A DNA stretch of 9,684 nucleotides from an uncultured bacterium (GTDB lineage: Bacteria; Pseudomonadota; Alphaproteobacteria; CAISDR01): NCBI GenBank assembly GCA_903884125.1, contig CAISDR010000267.1:1-9684 (forward strand). The letters are read 5' to 3'. The notes under the pieces are model-generated. The model did not search any database. It saw only the letters and a program-made list of their open reading frames with translations, and was not told the origin of the DNA. This document shows, one piece after another, positions 6,380 through 9,684 of this stretch; the stretch's first letter is position 1, and each line of letters starts with the position of its first letter. A program made the position numbers and the translations under genes.

Positions 6380-6850
6380 TCAGTTTCGCTTGGCGATGTA
6401 GGCTGCAACAATATAAACAGTACCCTTGGACGGGCCCATAAGTTTGTCCAGTTCAACTTGTAACAGCTGCTTAAGCCGGATCACATCCAATCGCCCACGC
6501 GGATCAAATCCAGAGCTGGCGAAATTGCCAATCGCCAGCACGAATCGATCCTGCAGGGTAAAACGACGCATCTGAAATTCGCCTAGCTGACCGGGTTCGA
6601 TTTGTATGTCGGTAACCACGGTCAAAAGCCCCATCGGCCGCCCGTCAAATATTATGGTGCCCAGCAGCGATCCCAGCGTAAACGACTCAGCTGTTTTCGA
6701 AGGGGCAGCTTCGCCACCATGTCCTTCTGATGCCCGGGCGATAGCAGATGCAAACAAAAGAACCCATATCGCAGCCACTGCGCATGTTAAATGCGATGCC
6801 CTGCCGCGCAGGGCGGATAAGATTTTTTGAGAGCGCCGTTTTTCAGTCAT
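6380..6850 (-). CDS. Small exported protein of unknown function, FliL-like in outline
   Basis: I do not firmly recognise this 156-residue protein. The start ATG (6850-6848) is chosen because a basic n-region (MTEKRRSQK), a hydrophobic core at residues 22-38 and an ARA cleavage site before SEGHGG make a good signal peptide; a frame extension to 6952 would place about 34 extra residues before it. The mature part has GSLLGTIIFDGRPMGLLTVVTDIQI (61-83; a hydrophobic beta-rich part), then a helix-rich end with RLKQLLQVELDKLMG (125-139) and a last strand VYIVAAYIAKRN. The order of a strand pair, an acidic helix and a final strand recalls the periplasmic domain of FliL and stomatin-like proteins, but FliL keeps its membrane anchor and no flagellar genes are near. 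No Shine-Dalgarno precedes the start, and the predicted promoter would begin the RNA at or next to the ATG, so the mRNA may be leaderless. It is divergent from the PQQ dehydrogenase. Confidence 0.72.
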   Translation of the reverse strand: MTEKRRSQKILSALRGRASHLTCAVAAIWVLLFASAIARASEGHGGEAAPSKTAESFTLGSLLGTIIFDGRPMGLLTVVTDIQIEPGQLGEFQMRRFTLQDRFVLAIGNFASSGFDPRGRLDVIRLKQLLQVELDKLMGPSKGTVYIVAAYIAKRN

Positions 6851-6856
6851 AGAACC

Positions 6857-6885
6857 ACTATATGGCCAGATGGGTTTGGCACCAA
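6857..6885 (-). promoter_or_regulatory. Predicted promoter of the small exported protein, likely leaderless
   Basis: On the minus strand TTGGTG (6885-6880) and TATAGT (6862-6857, five of six matches to TATAAT) are 17 bases apart. A start 7 bases beyond the -10 box falls on the A of ATG 6850. Its -35 box overlaps that of the opposite promoter within the inverted repeat TTTGG-CA-CCAAA (6875-6886). Confidence 0.45.
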
Positions 6886-6904
6886 ATGCAAAACCACCTA
6901 TACC
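6876..6904 (+). promoter_or_regulatory. Predicted sigma-70-type promoter of the PQQ dehydrogenase gene
   Basis: TTGGCA (6876-6881, five of six matches to TTGACA) and TATACC (6899-6904) are spaced 17 bases. Transcription would begin near 6911, 20 bases before ATG 6931, leaving room for the GGAG site at 6921-6924. This argues against translation from the upstream in-frame ATG at 6862, which lies before the promoter. Confidence 0.5.
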
Positions 6905-6930
6905 TTGGTCATGAGCAACCGGAGCGCCCC

Positions 6931-8175
6931 ATGACCCGTCAATTCGCGGCAACCTGCATTAGCCTGTTCACTATCTGCATCACGCTGGGTCTGCAACCAC
7001 TCGCAGCACAGGATGTGCCCGATACCCCGGGCACGGTGTTTTCTTACAAAGCCGACAATCTGGCAGCGCCGGGTGCTACCAGATCCGAAGCAAACCCGCC
7101 GAAAGTTATCCCGATCCCGGCAGATGCAACCTTGAGCGTACCAGCGGGTTTCAGCGTCAACATATTTTCCGAGGGGATGGAGCACCCGAGAAATATGCTG
7201 GTTCTGCCAAATGGTGACGTGCTGGTTGCTGAATCAAGTGCTGGCAAAGTGACGCTGCTTCGCGATGTCGGCACAAAAGGTAGCGCAGCGCTAAAAATTA
7301 CCTACCTCGATGGTCTGGCGCAGCCTTTTGGGCTAGCCCTGAATGGTAATGACCTCTATATCGCGGACACCCGCGCGGTCTGGACATCCACCTATGCGAC
7401 CGGCCAGGAAAAAGCTTCCGACCTGCGTCCACTGACCAGACCCGGCCAACTGGGGGGCAATAAAAATCACTGGACGCGAAATCTTGCCTTAAGCCCCGAT
7501 GGCAAAAATGTCTTTGTCGCCATCGGCAGTGAAAGCAATATTGGCGAGGACCCTGCACCGCGCGCGTCGATCCAAAAAGTATCACTGGCGGATGGCACCA
7601 TGACGCCCTATGCCACCGGACTGCGCAATCCGGTCGGTATTGCCATCGAGCCCAGGACCAAAACCCTTTTTGCCGTTGTCAACGAACGCGACGGACTGGG
7701 TGATGAACTGGTCCCGGATTATCTGACCTCGGTGCGTGAGGGTGGATTTTACGGCTGGCCCTATTTTTATCTTGGGGCAAACCCGGAACCCTCGCTAAAG
7801 GACAAGCGCCCCGACCTCGCCAGTAAGGTGATTGTGCCAGACTTATTGTTCAGATCACATTCAGCGCCCATCGGCCTGACCTTTTATACCGCAAGCCAGT
7901 TCCCCGAACGGTTTCGCAGCGGGGCGTTTGTCGCCCATCGTGGATCATGGAATGCAGGCACCCCCCGCGGTTACAAAGTGGTGTTCGTGCCTTTTGTCGA
8001 TGGCAAGCTGGCATCATCCTATGAAACTTTTGCTACGGGGTTCCGTCAGGGCGGGGAAAAGCGGGCAGAAGTCTGGGGAAGACCAGCGGGGCTGGCAGTT
8101 GCAAAAGACGGCTCGCTGCTGATCGCCGATGACGTCTCAAAGCGCATCTGGCGGATCAGCTATGCCGGGAACTGA
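6931..8175 (+). CDS. PQQ-dependent sugar dehydrogenase (sorbosone/soluble glucose dehydrogenase family)
   Basis: The 414-residue protein is exported: residues 1-26 (MTRQF..., hydrophobic core, PLAA) are a Sec signal peptide. The start ATG 6931 has GGAG six bases upstream and lies just after a predicted promoter. The mature chain is a six-bladed beta-propeller of the GDH/L-sorbosone dehydrogenase type, which oxidises sugar aldehydes or aldoses in the periplasm with pyrroloquinoline quinone and passes electrons to a quinone or cytochrome. Signs are LSVPAGFSVNIFSEGMEHPRNM (68-90), GNKNHWTRNLALSPDG (176-191, with H180 at the site of the catalytic His and R183), GLRNPVGIAIEP (230-241), the Ca/PQQ-side segment NERDGLGDELVPD (251-263), the family motif EGGFYGWPYFY (270-280), SHSAPIGLTFY (309-319) and AHRGSWN (335-341). 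Length is usual. No PQQ synthesis gene or cytochrome domain is present here, so the cofactor and acceptor come from elsewhere. Substrate is not readable from sequence. Confidence 0.9.
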   Translation: MTRQFAATCISLFTICITLGLQPLAAQDVPDTPGTVFSYKADNLAAPGATRSEANPPKVIPIPADATLSVPAGFSVNIFSEGMEHPRNMLVLPNGDVLVAESSAGKVTLLRDVGTKGSAALKITYLDGLAQPFGLALNGNDLYIADTRAVWTSTYATGQEKASDLRPLTRPGQLGGNKNHWTRNLALSPDGKNVFVAIGSESNIGEDPAPRASIQKVSLADGTMTPYATGLRNPVGIAIEPRTKTLFAVVNERDGLGDELVPDYLTSVREGGFYGWPYFYLGANPEPSLKDKRPDLASKVIVPDLLFRSHSAPIGLTFYTASQFPERFRSGAFVAHRGSWNAGTPRGYKVVFVPFVDGKLASSYETFATGFRQGGEKRAEVWGRPAGLAVAKDGSLLIADDVSKRIWRISYAGN

Positions 8176-8203
8176 CCGGGTGACGGAAAGCCCCGCGCAG
8201 GGA

Positions 8204-8279
8204 TGGTGGAGCCGAGGGGAGTCGAACCCCTGACCTCCTCATTGCGAACGAGGCGCTCTACCAACTGAGCTACGGCCCC
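8204..8279 (-). tRNA. tRNA-Ala (anticodon CGC)
   Basis: The 76-base minus-strand sequence folds as a full cloverleaf. The acceptor stem GGGGCCG pairs with CGGCTCC, the D arm is GCTC...GAGC, the anticodon stem CCTCG/TGAGG holds the loop TTCGCAA, and the T arm is AGGGG-TTCGACT-CCCCT. CCA is encoded at 8206-8204. The loop gives anticodon CGC, reading Ala codon GCG (plus strand 8244-8246). The G3:U70 pair, the identity mark of tRNA-Ala, is present, and A73 is the discriminator. It stands alone; the following minus-strand stretch (CCC-TGCGC-GGGG then CTTT, near 8188-8201) may be a weak terminator. Confidence 0.96.
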
Positions 8280-8296
8280 CTGCGCGCGAGGTCCGT

Positions 8297-8326
8297 TTTG
8301 TAGGTGTGCCCCCCTAGTCTTGTCAA
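8297..8326 (-). promoter_or_regulatory. Predicted promoter of tRNA-Ala
   Basis: On the minus strand a perfect TTGACA (8326-8321) is followed after 18 bases by TACAAA (8302-8297, four of six matches). Start of the RNA near 8290 would give a leader of about 10 bases before the mature tRNA end at 8279. The -35 box is the best in the window, as fits a strongly expressed RNA. Confidence 0.65.
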
Positions 8327-8397
8327 GCGAACACGCTAGACTACCGACCGGGATGCCAAATCAGGCCCGACCGCGCCCCGACCCAGAGGACTTCGCA

Positions 8398-8691
8398 ATG
8401 GCTCTTGCCCTGTTTCAATTTCTCAGCGCCTTCATTGATATCTATCTCTGGATAATCATCATCAACGCAGTGTTGAGCTGGCTGATCGCCTTTAACGTGG
8501 TCAATATGTCGAACCGGCTGGTCTATTCATTCGTGGACATGTCCCACCGGGTGACCGAACCCGCCCTGCGCCCCCTGCGCCAGATTCTACCGCCCATGGG
8601 CGGACTGGACCTGTCACCCATCATCCTCTACCTGGCGGTTCAGTATCTGGGCAAACAATTGCTGGTGGAGATTTTCAGGGCCATTATCTGA
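8398..8691 (+). CDS. yggT: YggT family integral membrane protein
   Basis: The 97-residue protein starts at ATG 8398, preceded by AGAGGA at 8385-8390; the frame is open further upstream but without a better start. Two hydrophobic segments are visible (about residues 6-33 and 73-95), with the family motif around SWLIAFNVVN (27-36) and the conserved TEPALRPLRQILPPMGGLDLSPIILYL (53-79), which is the YggT signature (helix, PLR, Gly-rich turn, second membrane helix). YggT proteins lie in the inner membrane; their role is poorly defined and has been linked to osmotic stress, cell division site or photosystem assembly (YlmG in Bacillus and plastids). The gene is directly followed by yggU, the common order in proteobacteria, and is probably cotranscribed with it. 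Confidence 0.94.
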   Translation: MALALFQFLSAFIDIYLWIIIINAVLSWLIAFNVVNMSNRLVYSFVDMSHRVTEPALRPLRQILPPMGGLDLSPIILYLAVQYLGKQLLVEIFRAII

Positions 8692-8701
8692 AAGTTTAGG
8701 G

Positions 8702-8995
8702 ATGGCGGCATTGCGCATACAGGTACGCCTTAGTCCCAAATCATCTGCCAACCGGATTGATGCGGTCACCCGCAATAGCGAACAGCAATGGTGCCTGCGC
8801 GCCAAGGTCACCGCGCCCCCCGACAAAGGTCAGGCCAATACAGCGCTGATCCAGTTGCTGGCCAAAACATGGCATGTCCGGCCTTCAGGCCTGTCCCTTG
8901 TGGCCGGTCAGACCGACCGAAACAAGCTGGTCGAAATTGATGAAGATATTGCAGCGGAGATTGCGGCCAGACTGGAAGCCTGGCCGCAAACATAA
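8702..8995 (+). CDS. yggU: DUF167 family protein YggU
   Basis: The 97-residue product has the DUF167 pattern: an N-terminal strand LRIQVRLSPKSSANRIDAV (4-22), then LRAKVTAPPDKGQANTALIQLLA (32-54), where the PPxxGxAN motif is the family hallmark, and VRPSGLSLVAGQTDRNKLVEI (59-79; family S.v.l..G...R.K...v). Length (about 95-100) is normal. The function is unknown; it is a small soluble alpha/beta protein. It begins 10 bases after the yggT stop, and the only purine run (AGGG, 8698-8701) touches the ATG, too close for a normal Shine-Dalgarno, so initiation may depend on coupling with yggT. It converges with argG with only four bases between the stop codons. Confidence 0.93.
   Translation: MAALRIQVRLSPKSSANRIDAVTRNSEQQWCLRAKVTAPPDKGQANTALIQLLAKTWHVRPSGLSLVAGQTDRNKLVEIDEDIAAEIAARLEAWPQT
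8961..8989. repeat. Perfect 10-bp inverted repeat at the yggU/argG convergence
   Basis: TTGCGGCCAG (8961-8970) and CTGGCCGCAA (8980-8989) are perfect inverted copies with a 9-base loop, within the last codons of yggU and just past the stop of argG as read on the minus strand. There is no T-run on either side, so it is not a canonical terminator. It may be a bidirectional stop or mRNA end-protection hairpin for the converging genes. Confidence 0.5.
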
Positions 8996-8999
8996 CGGC

Positions 9000-9684
9000 T
9001 CAGCCGCGCCCGCGGGCACCCAGCAGGCGTAGACGCAGTGCCTGCAGCTTGATAAAGCCGCTGGCGTCTTTCTGATCATAGACGCTGTCTTCTTCAAAGG
9101 TCACATGGCTTTGGCTGTAAAGTGAATACGGACTTGACCGGCCGATCACGATCACATTGCCTTTGTATAATTTCAGCCGCACCGTGCCGGTGACCATGGT
9201 CTGGCTCTTGTCAATCAGCGCCTGAAGCATCTCGCGTTCGGGGGTAAACCAGAAACCGAAATAGACCAGTTCGGCATAACGCGGCATCAGATCATCTTTC
9301 AGATGAGCTGCACCCCGGTCGAGCGTAATGGATTCAATCGCCCGATGCGCCACATGCATGATGGTGCCGCCGGGTGTTTCATAGACACCGCGCGATTTCA
9401 TGCCGACAAAGCGATTTTCCACCAGATCCAGACGCCCAATGCCGTTGGCAGCACCCAGTTCGTTCAACCGGGTTAGCAGACTCGCCGGGGATAAATTCAG
9501 GCCATCAATGGAAACCGGGTCGCCTTTTTCAAAACCGATCTCAATAATGGTCGCTTTGTCCGGCGCATCTTCAGGACTGATCGTGCGCTGATAGACATAG
9601 GGCGGTGGCTCGATATCTGGATCCTCCAGCACCTTGCCTTCAGATGAACTGTGCAAAAGATTGGCATCGACCGAAAACGGCGAG
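9000..9684 (-). CDS. argG: Argininosuccinate synthase, C-terminal part
   Basis: The minus-strand frame ends at TGA 9002-9000 and is open to the right edge, showing 227 residues of a protein that is normally about 400. It joins citrulline and aspartate with ATP to argininosuccinate, the penultimate step of arginine synthesis, in the cytosol. Matching stretches are SPFSVDANLLHSSSEGKVLEDP at the edge, IEIGFEKGDPVSIDGLNLSPASLL, NGIGRLDLVENRFVGMKSRGVYETPGG (the citrulline/aspartate-site region), AELVYFGFWFTPEREMLQ, TGTVRLKLYKGNVIVIGR, SSPYSLYS and FEEDSVYDQKDASGFI near the end. The ATP-binding N-terminal domain with the SGGLDTS motif lies outside the window. The C-terminal tail ALRLRLLGARGRG is rich in Arg. 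Conservation is high and no disruption is visible. It converges with yggU. Confidence 0.97.
   Translation of the reverse strand, partial: SPFSVDANLLHSSSEGKVLEDPDIEPPPYVYQRTISPEDAPDKATIIEIGFEKGDPVSIDGLNLSPASLLTRLNELGAANGIGRLDLVENRFVGMKSRGVYETPGGTIMHVAHRAIESITLDRGAAHLKDDLMPRYAELVYFGFWFTPEREMLQALIDKSQTMVTGTVRLKLYKGNVIVIGRSSPYSLYSQSHVTFEEDSVYDQKDASGFIKLQALRLRLLGARGRG

Noticed and set aside
6862..6930. N-terminal extension of the PQQ dehydrogenase from ATG 6862
   Set aside because: It would put 23 residues before a clear signal peptide, has no ribosome site, and lies upstream of the predicted promoter.
8204..8279. tRNA-Ala as an integration site
   Set aside because: No integrase gene or duplicated 3' end of the tRNA is seen in the window.

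Overview
The window looks like a chromosomal segment of a moderately GC-rich Gram-negative bacterium, most likely an alphaproteobacterium. The reasons are an outer-membrane beta-barrel gene, several Sec-type signal peptides, an alanine/lysine/proline-rich histone-H1-like protein, and a compact yggT-yggU-argG neighbourhood. The lineage is an inference from gene content; no rRNA is present.

Layout. (1) Positions 1-2706: the 3' part of a DUF1302 outer-membrane protein gene, a long intercistronic stem-loop, then a complete DUF1329 exported-protein gene closed by a strong intrinsic terminator. This pair recurs in proteobacteria that take up or export hydrophobic compounds. (2) 2861-3664: a full-length hydratase/decarboxylase gene of the 2-keto-4-pentenoate hydratase (FAH-fold) family, collinear in one frame but interrupted by two in-frame stop codons (TAG and TGA). 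It is either a young pseudogene or a recoded gene. (3) 3665-3970: no convincing gene. (4) 4058-4459, minus strand: a 133-aa lysine/alanine/proline repeat protein like histone H1, with its own terminator, followed upstream by about 420 bp of non-coding DNA with an inverted repeat and two phased A-tracts. (5) 4879-6356: a two-gene operon joined by an ATGA overlap. It pairs a crotonase-fold protein that lacks both classical catalytic glutamates with an AlkB-type DNA/RNA demethylase. (6) 6380-8175: two divergent genes for exported proteins, a small unknown protein and a PQQ-dependent sugar (sorbosone-type) dehydrogenase, read from back-to-back promoters that share their -35 region. (7) 8204-8279, minus: tRNA-Ala(CGC). 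(8) 8398-8995: yggT (membrane protein) and yggU (DUF167), converging with the 3' part of argG (argininosuccinate synthase), which runs off the right edge.

The genes do not form one pathway. DUF1302/DUF1329, the aromatic-catabolism-type hydratase remnant, the crotonase homologue and the PQQ dehydrogenase together suggest a heterotroph that oxidises sugars in the periplasm and degrades hydrophobic or aromatic compounds. The right end is housekeeping. No mobile element, CRISPR array or phage module was seen. The most notable items are the two-stop hydratase gene, the crotonase-alkB coupling with missing catalytic residues, the H1-like repeat protein, and the shared divergent promoter with a probable leaderless transcript.
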